This document shows, piece by piece, positions 14,956-22,962 of a stretch of 64,000 bases of DNA. Made by a program: the position numbers and the translations under genes. The stretch lies in contig NZ_VIWT01000001.1 in assembly GCF_007829815.1 (NCBI RefSeq), forward strand, positions 3,867,501 to 3,931,500, written 5' to 3'. Every line of letters starts with the position of its first letter. The stretch's first letter is position 1. The stretch is from Kitasatospora viridis (GTDB taxonomy: Bacteria > Actinomycetota > Actinomycetes > Streptomycetales > Streptomycetaceae). The notes beneath the pieces are model-generated. The model searched no databases. It was not told where the DNA came from and was given only the letters and a program-made list of their open reading frames with translations.

Positions 14956-15323
14956 GGGATCAGGTCCTTGTCTCGAGTCCGTGAACTCCACGGCGGGCAC
15001 GCGACGGCGGCGGCCCGCGGGCGCGCCGGGACCACCGGTCGGCCGACCCGCCGCATCCGCAGCCGCACCGGCGGTGCGCGCTGCCGTACGCGCACCGCCG
15101 ATCGGCGACGGGGCGGTTGGGTACCGGGGGCACCGACGCGACGACCGCTCCATCGGGCTGCGACGCTAGGAGCGGGGGCTTAGGGGGGGCTAAAGAGCGC
15201 CCCTCGTGCCCCAGCGCGCCCTTGTGGCCACACGCGCATGCCGCCCAACCATCTTTCGCGTCACGATCCCTGACGGTCCGTAATCCGGTTGTGCGGGTGG
15301 GAGCGGTGGCCGACACTTGCGCG
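14956..15323. promoter_or_regulatory. Divergent intergenic region, leader of the biosynthetic operon
   Basis: These 368 bases separate the minus-strand KASIII operon from the plus-strand HD gene and should hold both promoters. A perfect 12-bp inverted repeat lies at 15069-15080 and 15089-15100 with an 8-nt spacer. It sits about 115 nt upstream of the KASIII start and could be an operator or a leader hairpin. A G-rich stretch follows at 15172-15192. No confident -35/-10 pair was identified. Confidence 0.5.
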
Positions 15324-16316
15324 ATGTTCTCGGACGACGACCTTGCTGCGACCCACGTCCCCGCCGGCGCGGTCGGCGCCCGCCCGGAGTTCACCGACCC
15401 GCTCTGGCGGGTCCGGGTGCGGCTGAACCCGGTGGAGTCGGCGCTGCTGCGCACCGAGCCGCTGCGGCGCCTGCACTTCGTCGTGCACGGCGGCGCCTCC
15501 GCGCTGACCACCCTGCAGTCGTACTCCAGGCTGGAGCACACCCTCGGGGTGCTCGCCCTGGTCGCGCACTTCCGGCCGACGGACGCGGCGCTGCGGGTCG
15601 CCGCGCTGCTGCACGACGTCGGCCACCTGCCGCTGAGCCACACCTTCGAGGGGCTGGCCGGCCTCGACCACCACGCCATCGGCCTGCGGCTGCTGGACGG
15701 CGACCCGATCCGCCCGGTGCTGGCCGAGCACGGCATCCGCCCGGACGCCGTCACCGCCGCCCTCGCCGAGCACCCGCCCGCCGGGCTGCTCAGCCTCGAC
15801 CACCTCGACTCGTTCGTGCGCAGCGGCCGCTCCGGCGGCTGGCTGGAGACCGACCCGGCCGCCCTGCTGCGCCGGCTCACCCTGGTCGGCCACGCCGTCT
15901 CGGCCGACGCCCGCGAGGATGCTGCGGCTCTGGTCGCCCTGGTGTGCGCCGAGGCGCGGCTGCACACCTCGTGGAACAGCGTGGGCCCGAGCGCGGTGGT
16001 GCGCGGCCTGGCCGGCCGGCTGCTGGCGGACTCCCCGGTCACCCCGGAGCAGCTGGCCCGGATGACCGACCATCAGTTCTGGTCCGCCCTCGACGCCTGC
16101 GCCGCCACCCGGGCCGAGACCGCCCGGCTGCACTACGAGCCGCACCGCCTGCGGGTCACGCCCGAGCCGGGCGGCGGCTTCGCGCTGCGCAAGCTCTACC
16201 GCAGCGCCCCACTGCTGGAGAGGCGCCCGCTCGACGAGTCCGCTCCCGAACTGTCCGCCGAGCTGGGCGCCTTGGACGGGCTGCCGCTGGAGTTCCGGGT
16301 CAGCTGGTCGGGGTAG
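15324..16316 (+). CDS. HD-domain phosphohydrolase
   Basis: A 330-aa member of the HD superfamily of metal-dependent phosphohydrolases, often acting on nucleotides or (d)NTPs. The metal ligands are visible: H72 in RLEHTLG, then H97-D98 in LLHDVGHLP, and a further His cluster DHH near 115. The substrate cannot be told from sequence. The ATG at 15324 is preferred, but an in-frame GTG at 15306 follows GGGAG closely and is possible. It is divergent from the PKS cluster and its 3' end overlaps the convergent lipoprotein gene by 17 nt. It probably lies outside the cluster. Confidence 0.8.
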   Translation: MFSDDDLAATHVPAGAVGARPEFTDPLWRVRVRLNPVESALLRTEPLRRLHFVVHGGASALTTLQSYSRLEHTLGVLALVAHFRPTDAALRVAALLHDVGHLPLSHTFEGLAGLDHHAIGLRLLDGDPIRPVLAEHGIRPDAVTAALAEHPPAGLLSLDHLDSFVRSGRSGGWLETDPAALLRRLTLVGHAVSADAREDAAALVALVCAEARLHTSWNSVGPSAVVRGLAGRLLADSPVTPEQLARMTDHQFWSALDACAATRAETARLHYEPHRLRVTPEPGGGFALRKLYRSAPLLERRPLDESAPELSAELGALDGLPLEFRVSWSG

Positions 16317-17823
16317 CCCCGGCGGCCGCCGTCGCGATCGGCCACTCGTTGCGGTAGACCGTGAACGGGATGTCCTTCTCCAGCAGCGGCGTGCCGAGGA
16401 CGGCGATCCGGGCCATCACGTCGCCGTCCACCTCCAGCCCGCCGTAGAGGCCGGCCCGGCCGGTGACGACGGGCTTGCCGGCGCCCGAGTCGATGGTGAC
16501 GGCGCCGTTCACCTGGGCCCGCAGGTAGGGCTCGACGGTGGCCTTCACGCCCACCGCGTCGTAGAGCGCCACCGAGCCCTCGGCCACCAGGCCGGTGCGG
16601 ACGTCGGCGGTGCCGGTGAACGCGGCCTTGACCGGGGAGACCTGGGTGCGGACCGGCTCGGTGGCGGAGGTCCAGCCGGCGGCCTTGGTGTAGTCGGCGT
16701 GCACGCCCCAGTCGCCGTCGATGGTCTGCTGGGCGTCCACCGTGACGCTGCCGTCGGCGGAGATCTCGGCGTAGACCGTGAGGTCGAGGCTGATCACGAC
16801 CGGGAGTTGGGCGACCATGATGGTCGGCGTCGCCGTGAGGTTCGCGATCGGTATCTTCACCGGCGCGCTGCCGGCGCTGCCGGTGAGCCCGGCGGTGAGG
16901 TGCCAGTTCGCGTGCGCGCCCAGGTCGAAGCCGACCTTGGCGCGGTCGGCGGCGAGCACGCCGTGCGCGCCCTGGTAGCTGAAGGCGAGGCTCGGGTCGA
17001 GCTCCAGCGAGCCGCTGAGGGTGGCCCGGTTGCCGCCCGGCAGCGGGACGCTGTCGTTCGCGTCGAGCCGCAGGGTGGCCGAGGCGGAGCCGGTGGCGCC
17101 GTCGGGCCCGGGCAGGTAGGAGGTCTTCAGGTCCTTGATCTGCGGGGTGACGGTGATCGAGTGCGGGTCGAGCGCCGTCTTCAGGTCGGCCGAGGCCTGG
17201 CCGAGCAGTTCGGAGATGGTGGCCGGCCGGGTGTCGGCCTCGACCTTGCCGCCCTGCGCCGGTGCGACACCGGTGATCGCGAGCAGGGCGCCGTGCGGGG
17301 CGGCCGGGGTGGGCGGGCTGTCGATCAGCTGGCCGACCTGGACGGCCGCGCTGGGCGCGGCGGTGGCGGTGGCGCCGGCCGATGCGGTGGCCGTGGGGGT
17401 GGCCGAGGTGCTCGCGGAGGTGCTTGCGGAGGTGCTTGCGGAAGGGGTGGGAGCGGCGGTGCCGGCCGTGGCCGCGAGGACCACCTTGCCGGTCCGCTGG
17501 TCGTAGGAGTCGAGCTTGACGGCGGAGCCGCCGGCCGCGACCGGCTGACCGGACGGGGCCGCGGTGGCGCGGGCGGTGGCGCCGGCGGTCGGCTTCGCGC
17601 TCGGCGTCGAGCCGGCCGCCGGCCGGGCCGCGGCCGGGGGCACCAGGACCACCTGCGGGTCGGCCGTGGCCAGGGTGCCGGTGGTCGGGGCGGCCGCGGC
17701 GTCGTTCGCGCCGGGGGCGGCGCCGGGGGCGGCGCCGGGGCCCGGCGTCGACGGGTCGCAGGCGCTGAGCGCGAGCACGACGGACGCGGCCAGCGCGGGC
17801 AGGGCGAGGGTGCGCATTTTCAC
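16300..17823 (-). CDS. Putative secreted lipoprotein with low-complexity linker
   Basis: A 507-aa predicted lipoprotein of unknown function. The signal peptide begins VKMRTLALPALAA and ends in lipobox LSAC with C22 as the lipidated residue. Residues about 23-200 are rich in Ala, Pro, Thr and Ser, including three DNA-level 12-bp repeats, as expected for a flexible cell-wall-spanning linker. The rest (about 230-500) looks like a beta-rich extracellular domain. GTG at 17823 follows GAAGG at a slightly long spacing (11 nt); an ATG lies two codons later. It is divergent from a TetR gene, with a palindrome 38 nt upstream of its start, so that regulator probably controls it. Confidence 0.75.
   Translation of the reverse strand: MKMRTLALPALAASVVLALSACDPSTPGPGAAPGAAPGANDAAAAPTTGTLATADPQVVLVPPAAARPAAGSTPSAKPTAGATARATAAPSGQPVAAGGSAVKLDSYDQRTGKVVLAATAGTAAPTPSASTSASTSASTSATPTATASAGATATAAPSAAVQVGQLIDSPPTPAAPHGALLAITGVAPAQGGKVEADTRPATISELLGQASADLKTALDPHSITVTPQIKDLKTSYLPGPDGATGSASATLRLDANDSVPLPGGNRATLSGSLELDPSLAFSYQGAHGVLAADRAKVGFDLGAHANWHLTAGLTGSAGSAPVKIPIANLTATPTIMVAQLPVVISLDLTVYAEISADGSVTVDAQQTIDGDWGVHADYTKAAGWTSATEPVRTQVSPVKAAFTGTADVRTGLVAEGSVALYDAVGVKATVEPYLRAQVNGAVTIDSGAGKPVVTGRAGLYGGLEVDGDVMARIAVLGTPLLEKDIPFTVYRNEWPIATAAAGATPTS
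17405..17440. repeat. Three tandem 12-bp units in the lipoprotein linker
   Basis: GAGGTGCTCGCG at 17405-17416 is followed by two copies of GAGGTGCTTGCG (17417-17440). On the coding strand they give a repeated Ala-Ser-Thr-Ser tetrapeptide. Copy number here can change by slippage without altering the reading frame. Confidence 0.85.
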
Positions 17824-17860
17824 GCGGAGGGTCACCTTCGGCGGGTAGAGGCGGGACGGT

Positions 17861-17885
17861 CTAAAACTACAGGCAGTAGTTTTAG
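17861..17885. promoter_or_regulatory. Perfect palindrome, probable TetR operator
   Basis: CTAAAACTAC (17861-17870), AGGCA spacer, GTAGTTTTAG (17876-17885): a perfect 10-bp inverted repeat and one of the few AT-rich stretches in the region. It lies between the divergent lipoprotein and TetR genes, 38 nt before the lipoprotein start and about 100 nt before the regulator start, the usual place for an operator of the adjacent regulator. Confidence 0.75.
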
Positions 17886-17986
17886 CTGAGCGAGAACGTA
17901 CACTGGCCCGAACTCGCGGCTCAACTGCGGGATCAGACACGGGCTCAGGTGAGGGGGACCGACCCGCCGGACGGAGAGGACCACAG

Positions 17987-18610
17987 GTGGGCAGACCCGC
18001 GCGGCCCCTGGTGACCAAGGAGCGGATCATGCAGGCCGCCCTCGCGCTCGTCGACGAGGAAGGGCCCGACGCCCTGTCAACGCCCCGGGTCGCCGCCCGG
18101 CTCGGCGTGAAGGGGCCCTCGCTCTACAACCACGTCTCCGGGCGCGGCGAGATCATCGACGGCATCTGCGAGCTCATCGTCGCCGAGATGGACCTCGACA
18201 TGACCGTCCGCCCGTGGACCGCCGCCCTGGACACCTGGGCCCGCCGCTACCGGGCCGTGCTCACCGCCCACGCCAATGCGGTGCCGCTCTTCCGCTCCCG
18301 GCCCCCGCAGTCCCCGTCCGCCCTCCAGGGCTACGCCGACGCCTTCGCCATGCTGCGCACGGCCGGGTGGCCCGAGGAGTACCTGCTGCCGGTCGTGCAC
18401 GCGGTGGAGAGCCTGATCATCGCCACCGCCTCGACCGAGGAGCGGCCGCACGACCTGCCGGCGGCGGCCGAACTGCCGCCCGGCCTCGACCCGTTGCTGA
18501 ACCCGCCGCCGGACCACCGCGACCGCACCTTCGAACTCGGCCTGGCCGCGCTGCTCGCCGGGTTCCGGGAGACCCTCGAACGCCTCGATCGCCCAGGGTC
18601 CGCCGGCTGA
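17987..18610 (+). CDS. TetR-family transcriptional regulator
   Basis: A 207-aa repressor-type protein. The N-terminal HTH spans about 12-60 (VTKERIMQAALALVDEEG, then ARLGVKGPSLYNHV as turn and recognition helix). The C-terminal helical part resembles the TetR_C tetracyclin-repressor-like ligand domain. GTG at 17987 is preceded by GGAGAGGA. The perfect palindrome in the divergent promoter region is its likely binding site, and the lipoprotein its likely target. The 3' end stops 7 nt short of the convergent MerR gene. The ligand is unknown. Confidence 0.88.
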   Translation: MGRPARPLVTKERIMQAALALVDEEGPDALSTPRVAARLGVKGPSLYNHVSGRGEIIDGICELIVAEMDLDMTVRPWTAALDTWARRYRAVLTAHANAVPLFRSRPPQSPSALQGYADAFAMLRTAGWPEEYLLPVVHAVESLIIATASTEERPHDLPAAAELPPGLDPLLNPPPDHRDRTFELGLAALLAGFRETLERLDRPGSAG

Positions 18611-18617
18611 CGCGGAC

Positions 18618-19733
18618 TCAGGCGACCAGCAGCCGCAGGCCGAGCTCCGCCGCGTCCAGGTCCGCCAACTCGGGGTTGCGCTCGGCCCACCGGCCCGAGG
18701 TCAGGTCATCGCGCAGCTGCTCCACCGCCCGCCGCTCGGCCTGCGGCCCGACCCTGGTCCACACCGACACCGCCCGGCGCACGTGCTCCTCCAAGTACGC
18801 CTCCGGGCGCCGCCAGTAGGCCTCGAAGAACCCGTCGGCGCAGTCCCACGGGATCAGCACCGGCTCGATCCGCGCCCCGATCGCCTCGGCCAGCTCGTTC
18901 ACCGAGGGCCGCCCGACGATGAGTTCACCGACCTCGGGCAGGTAGTCCCGGCTGAGCCAGAACCGGTTCAGCCACCCGGCCTCGCTGGAGTCGTGCGTGA
19001 ACACCACCACCCGCCGGGCCACCCGCCGCATCTCGCGCAGCCCCGCGATCGGGTCCTGCCAGTGGTGGATCGTGCTGAACGCCATCGCGGCGTCGAAGGA
19101 CTGGTCCGCGAACGGCAGCCGCTCCGCGCTGGCGGCCACGCACGGCGCCGCGTCCGCCGGACGCTGCGCCCGCATCACGGCCGACGGCTCCACCGCCGTC
19201 ACCTCCCGGTCCACCGGCTCGTACGAACCGGTACCGGCCCCGACGTTCAACACCGTCCGTGCGTCCCCGAGCGCGCTCCACACCTGCGCGGCGATCCGCG
19301 GCTCGGTGCGCCGCGTCGCCGGATAGTCCGACCCGATGACCTCGTACAACTGCGCGCCAACCATCATGAGTTGCTCCTCCGGTGTAGTCCTGATCCCCAT
19401 GGCCCGCGCCTGGAGCTCGCGGTCGATCGCCGTCACCATCGCCGCCGCCCGGTCCCGCTGCTCGGCCAACAACCCGCGCAACCGCCGCAACCGCGCCACA
19501 GCATCCCCGGCCGGGTCATCCACCAGCCGCGCGATCTCCCGCAACCCGAACCCCAACCGCCGATAGGCGAGCACCTCCCGCAACCGCTCCACGTCCTGCG
19601 CCGAGTACGCCCGGTACCCGCCGGCAGTCCGCGCGGACGGCTGAACGAGGCCGACCTCGTCGTAGTGGTGCAGCGTCCGGACGGTCACATCGGCCAACTC
19701 GGCCACCCGCCCCACGGTCAGGTGCTCTTCCAT
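18618..19733 (-). CDS. MerR-type HTH fused to a class I SAM methyltransferase
   Basis: A 371-aa fusion in one continuous frame. Residues 5-75 are a MerR winged helix (LTVGRVAELADVTVRTLHHY, then GYRAY) and 76-112 the usual coiled-coil dimer helix. From about 117 a second protein begins: a class I methyltransferase with SAM loop VLNVGAGTG (161-169), acidic motif AVEPS near 180-184 and motif SFDAAMA near 211-217. That part matches a widespread free-standing Streptomyces methyltransferase beginning near the MVGAQLYEVIG segment. The junction carries a Met-rich TTPEEQLMM stretch, possibly a relic of the methyltransferase's own start. The design suggests regulation by SAM or by the methylated substrate, but the substrate is unknown. 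Start ATG at 19733. Confidence 0.85.
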   Translation of the reverse strand: MEEHLTVGRVAELADVTVRTLHHYDEVGLVQPSARTAGGYRAYSAQDVERLREVLAYRRLGFGLREIARLVDDPAGDAVARLRRLRGLLAEQRDRAAAMVTAIDRELQARAMGIRTTPEEQLMMVGAQLYEVIGSDYPATRRTEPRIAAQVWSALGDARTVLNVGAGTGSYEPVDREVTAVEPSAVMRAQRPADAAPCVAASAERLPFADQSFDAAMAFSTIHHWQDPIAGLREMRRVARRVVVFTHDSSEAGWLNRFWLSRDYLPEVGELIVGRPSVNELAEAIGARIEPVLIPWDCADGFFEAYWRRPEAYLEEHVRRAVSVWTRVGPQAERRAVEQLRDDLTSGRWAERNPELADLDAAELGLRLLVA

Positions 19734-19863
19734 GCCGAGGACTATGCGCCATCACGCCACGTGAGGGTCAAGCACCGGGTACGGAAGATCCGTGGACGGT
19801 CCACCAGAGGTAGCGCTAACGTGACTGCCGGTTCGTCAGTCGGGCACTGATCGAAGGCATCGA

Positions 19864-20439
19864 ATGACACAGGATCCCGAGGAACTCGGGCTGGAGAGGC
19901 GACAGGCCGAGTTGGCGGCGCTGGAGACAGCCGCCCGCGAACTGCGGTACTTCCTCCCGGCCATGATCACCGGCCTGCTGAGCACGCCGGAGTACATCAG
20001 GGCGAGCCTCGGCCACCTGCCGGGCGACGTCTCGAAGACGGTCGCACGCAAGCTTGAGCGACAGGCGGTCCTCCACGACACGTCGAAGGCGTTCACGTTC
20101 GTCCTCACCGAACAGGCCGTCAGATGGGCGGTGGTGGGGCCACTGGCCATGTCCGTCCAGATCGAACACCTGGCGAACCTCTCGCAGCTCCCGAACATCC
20201 GCCTCGGAGTGGTCCCGCTCGGCTCGCGCCTCGGCCAGGGGCCCATGAACACCTTCACCGTCTACGACGATCGGCTGGCCACGGTCGAGACCTTCACCGA
20301 CCGGATGGTGTTCCAGGACCCCGCAGACGTGGCGAAGCACCGTCAGGTCTTCGCACTCTACGAGCGCACCGCGCTCTTCGGCGAGCAGGCCGGGGAGCAG
20401 TTGCACGAGTGGGCGGAGTTCTACCGCAGGGATCTCTAG
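19864..20439 (+). CDS. DUF5753-domain protein lacking the usual HTH
   Basis: A 191-aa protein matching the C-terminal effector domain (DUF5753) of actinobacterial XRE-type regulators, with LLSTPEYIRA in the position of the family's GLLQTPEYAR and VPLGSRL in that of the family's VxPF segment. The family is normally about 270-290 aa with an N-terminal helix-turn-helix; here translation begins directly at the effector domain and nothing in the 130 nt upstream encodes an HTH. ATG at 19864 follows GAAGG by 7 nt. It is either a truncated relic or a non-DNA-binding partner. Downstream are a 63-aa gene and a DUF6879 gene on the same strand. Confidence 0.7.
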   Translation: MTQDPEELGLERRQAELAALETAARELRYFLPAMITGLLSTPEYIRASLGHLPGDVSKTVARKLERQAVLHDTSKAFTFVLTEQAVRWAVVGPLAMSVQIEHLANLSQLPNIRLGVVPLGSRLGQGPMNTFTVYDDRLATVETFTDRMVFQDPADVAKHRQVFALYERTALFGEQAGEQLHEWAEFYRRDL

Positions 20440-20567
20440 GCGACTGCTGGGTCGAGCGCCAGGCGGCGGAGCCAGGGTTTCCAGTAACGGAAACTCGGGC
20501 CCCTTGCGCGGCCTTGAGTGGGACCGGAGGATCGAAAGCGACATCGGAACCGGCGGAGGGAGCGCCA

Positions 20568-20759
20568 GTGCGACTGACACGGCTCGTAGGTTCGTGCGAT
20601 GAGGGCGAATGCCCGACCCTGTACCTGACCGACCGGGGAACGCTCGCGGTACAGGGAGAGCGCGTGACGGAGCACGGCCTTCGGATCCCGGCTCACGAAG
20701 CCCTCGTCGAGATCCCGATCGAGCTCATCCGAAAGGCCGTTCGTGACAACCTCATCTAG
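20568..20759 (+). CDS. Small conserved actinobacterial protein upstream of DUF6879
   Basis: A 63-aa protein starting with GTG at 20568 behind GGAGGG (7-nt spacing). It contains C11 and C16 in SCDEGECP, then LYLTDRG and LAVQGE, a pattern I recognise from short Streptomyces proteins encoded just before DUF6879 genes. Function unknown. Its last 17 nt overlap the DUF6879 gene, which argues for translational coupling. Confidence 0.65.
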   Translation: MRLTRLVGSCDEGECPTLYLTDRGTLAVQGERVTEHGLRIPAHEALVEIPIELIRKAVRDNLI

Positions 20760-21270
20760 GACACTCGGAGACTGGTTCTCGCAGTTCGACCGGGACGCGT
20801 TCCGTCTGGAGACCCTGGACGACTACAGCCAGTCCGGTGGGCTCGATGCGTACCAGGCATTCCTCGCGGGTCAAGAACAGCCCGAGGACTACAAGAACTC
20901 CAGTTGGGTCACGACCGTGGGCGACGCAACGCGCTCCGGGAAGCGCATGTGCCGCGTCCACATCCTGTCGCGCCCGCTCACGCCCTACCTCCGCTTCGAA
21001 CTCGGCTGGGGTTACCGGCGGAACGCGGCAGCGGGCGAGGAGTTCTTCATCCTCGACACCACCGACTGCGAGAACCCGATCCCCGCAGCACCGGACTTCT
21101 GGCTGTTCGACGACCACACTGCCGCCGCCATGAACTACGACGGAAACGGCCGGTACCTCGGGGTCGATTTCGTCGTAGGCGAGCGGGTCGCCGAATTCCG
21201 CGCCTACCGCGACGCGGCCCTCACGGCTGCCGAGCCGTTCGCGGACTGGTGGGCCAAGTACGGCGAGTGA
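20743..21270 (+). CDS. DUF6879-family protein
   Basis: A 175-aa protein rich in aromatic residues (LRFELGWGYRRN, FWLFDD), typical of the DUF6879 family found beside HTH-DUF5753 and DUF397 genes in Streptomyces. GTG at 20743 follows GAAAGG by 6-8 nt inside the previous gene. No catalytic motif is recognised. The family's recurrent linkage to DUF5753 regulators suggests a signalling or toxin-antitoxin-like role, which is inference. Confidence 0.75.
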   Translation: MTTSSRTLGDWFSQFDRDAFRLETLDDYSQSGGLDAYQAFLAGQEQPEDYKNSSWVTTVGDATRSGKRMCRVHILSRPLTPYLRFELGWGYRRNAAAGEEFFILDTTDCENPIPAAPDFWLFDDHTAAAMNYDGNGRYLGVDFVVGERVAEFRAYRDAALTAAEPFADWWAKYGE

Positions 21271-21431
21271 ACCGAACGCAGGACACGCCCGAGCCTTCGA
21301 ACGGCTCGTACAGGGGGCTGCTCGGGGAGCCGCAGCGCCGGCGTTCGTGGCGGATGCGCTCGCGTCCCCGAGCTGATGGGCGAGGGCCGAGCCGTGGCGT
21401 GCGAGGAGGCCACGGCTCAACCGCTTCGGTG

Positions 21432-21626
21432 TCACTCGGCGACGTGGTCGAACTCGCCGTCTTTGACGCCCTGGAGGAACTTGGCGAACTTGATCGGGGT
21501 GGTGCGGACGATGACCTCGCCCTCTTCCGACTCGCGGAGTTCGACCATTCCGTCGGCAGTGCGAACCTCGATGCAGTTGTCGCTCGAACCCGAGTAGCTG
21601 GACTTCTGCCATCCTGCGCTAGCCAT
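21432..21626 (-). CDS. DUF397-domain protein
   Basis: A 64-aa DUF397 protein with the hallmark WQKSSYSG start (residues 6-13), the central NCIEV and a VRTTPIKFAKF segment. DUF397 proteins are small partners of HTH-DUF5753 regulators (as with WhiJ-type pairs). Its ATG at 21626 lies inside the end of the upstream reading frame (8-nt overlap), the arrangement usual for an intact pair, but here the upstream partner survives only as a C-terminal fragment. Confidence 0.85.
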   Translation of the reverse strand: MASAGWQKSSYSGSSDNCIEVRTADGMVELRESEEGEVIVRTTPIKFAKFLQGVKDGEFDHVAE

Positions 21627-21834
21627 GTCTCTGCTCCTTCTCTTCTTTCAAGGATTGAATCAACTCTCGTGAGCCCTCCTCCGAGAGCGCCGTGGCATTG
21701 CCGTGGCCAGTGTCCATCTGCGAGGTGTCCAGCTCCGGGATCGACCCTGCTGCGAAGACGAAGTTCTCGCTGGGGCTGGGGATGACACCAGCGCTGAAGG
21801 GCACCACCCGGAGAGAAACGTTCGGGAGTCCGCT
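21619..21834 (-). pseudogene. C-terminal remnant of a DUF5753 regulator
   Basis: About 71 codons are open before an in-frame TGA at 21835-21837. They read LPNVSLRVVPFSAGVIP, close to the family's LPNVxxxVxPFSAG motif, and end with an Ala-Leu-Ser-Glu-Glu-Gly-Ser tail like the end of DUF5753 domains. The HTH and most of the effector domain are missing. A 62-aa product could start at the GTG at 21807, so expression is possible, but homology says it is a truncated gene. It overlaps the intact DUF397 partner by 8 nt. Confidence 0.6.
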
Positions 21835-21849
21835 TCATGGGCGAAGGCT

Positions 21850-21882
21850 GTGTAGTGCGTTGCTCACGAGCGCGCACTACAC
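21850..21882. promoter_or_regulatory. Perfect 10-bp inverted repeat upstream of the DUF5753 remnant
   Basis: GTGTAGTGCG (21850-21859) and CGCACTACAC (21873-21882) with a 13-nt spacer. It sits just upstream of the truncated regulator/DUF397 unit and may be the old operator of that pair. A short plus-strand open frame ending at the TGA at 21962-21964 crosses it; coding potential there is doubtful. Confidence 0.5.
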
Positions 21883-22045
21883 GCTGGCGTTGCATGCGGA
21901 AGACCGTTCAACCCTCCTCAACCTCCTCGCCCTCATCGAGGAGACGCACCCCGGGGAACCCTGATGACCCCACCACCGAGGACGGCCGGGACCCGCCCTC
22001 GCGAGCGGTGTCCCGGCCGGCCTCATCTGCCGCCTACGGCCGACG

Positions 22046-22777
22046 TCACTTCAGGTGCCGCCCGAAGAACCCGACCCCCTCCGCCAGCTCGAACGCCGGG
22101 GTGCCGACGTGCCCGCCCATGTTGGCGCTCAGCGTCTTCTCCTTGCTGCCGAACGCGTCGAACAGGTCCAGTGCCCGCTGCCGGGGGTTGCCCTCGTCGT
22201 CCCACTGCAGCAGGAACCGCAGCGGAATCGTCAGCTGCCGGGCCTCCTCACGCTGAGCGCGGGGCACGTAGCCCCCCGCGAAGAAACCGGCGGCCGTGAT
22301 GCGCGGTTCGGTCACGGCGAGCCGGATGCCGAGGGCGGTCCAACCCGAGTACCCGACGGGACCGTTGAGCCCGGGCAGTTCGAGCAGCGCGTCCAGGGCG
22401 GTCCGCCATTCCGGGACGGCCCCCTCGACCAGCGGGCCGACGAGGGACTCGAAGATCTCGTCGACCGGCTCGCCGGCCTGCATCGCGCGGCGGAGGTCGG
22501 CGCGGGCCTGCATAGCGGCGGCGGAGTGGGGGCGGGCGCCGCAGCCGGCGGCGTCGATGCTGGCCACGGTGTACCCGTGGGCGGCGGTGGTCCGGGCGCG
22601 GGCCACCAGGCGGGGCTCCGACTTGGGCAGGCCGTTGTTGTGCGCCATCAGGATCAGCGGAGCCGGGTCGGACACGGATCCGGGCGTCCACAGGGTGCCG
22701 GGGATCTCCCCGAGGATGAACTCGCGTTCGAGAGTGCCGTCGTCGTGGCGCTGCTCGGCGGTGAAGTGAAGGTCCAT
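22046..22777 (-). CDS. Alpha/beta hydrolase (dienelactone-hydrolase-like)
   Basis: A 243-aa alpha/beta hydrolase. A nucleophile-elbow-like GYSGW lies near residues 140-150, an acidic QWDDEG near 195, and a C-terminal His in MGGHVG near 222, in the right order for a Ser-Asp-His triad. There is no signal peptide. ATG at 22777 follows GAAAGG. The elbow is not a perfect GxSxG. The substrate is unknown. It stands alone on the minus strand, and nothing ties it to the distant tetronate cluster, although an alpha/beta-hydrolase-like eliminating enzyme is what that pathway lacks in view. Confidence 0.75.
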   Translation of the reverse strand: MDLHFTAEQRHDDGTLEREFILGEIPGTLWTPGSVSDPAPLILMAHNNGLPKSEPRLVARARTTAAHGYTVASIDAAGCGARPHSAAAMQARADLRRAMQAGEPVDEIFESLVGPLVEGAVPEWRTALDALLELPGLNGPVGYSGWTALGIRLAVTEPRITAAGFFAGGYVPRAQREEARQLTIPLRFLLQWDDEGNPRQRALDLFDAFGSKEKTLSANMGGHVGTPAFELAEGVGFFGRHLK

Positions 22778-22962
22778 GGTCGTACCTTTCGGGAGTGCTC
22801 GTGAAAACGGCGCTCCCGGACGACCTATCGCCCGACCGTGACCCCGGAGAGGAGCACCCATGTCGTTACTGCGTTCACGGGTACCACCTCCTCGTTCTCT
22901 CGCACGGTCACCGGCAAGGTAGCAGCGCCCGCCCCCACCCGCCAAACGGATTTCGCCCGCAC

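Noticed and set aside
21692..21964. A 90-codon plus-strand open frame across the DUF5753 remnant
   Set aside because: It overlaps the minus-strand remnant and a palindrome and has no clear ribosome binding site; only its last 30 codons look coding, which is not enough.
22046..22777. Alpha/beta hydrolase as the tetronate acetate-eliminating enzyme
   Set aside because: It is 7 kb from the cluster with many unrelated genes between and resembles dienelactone hydrolases.
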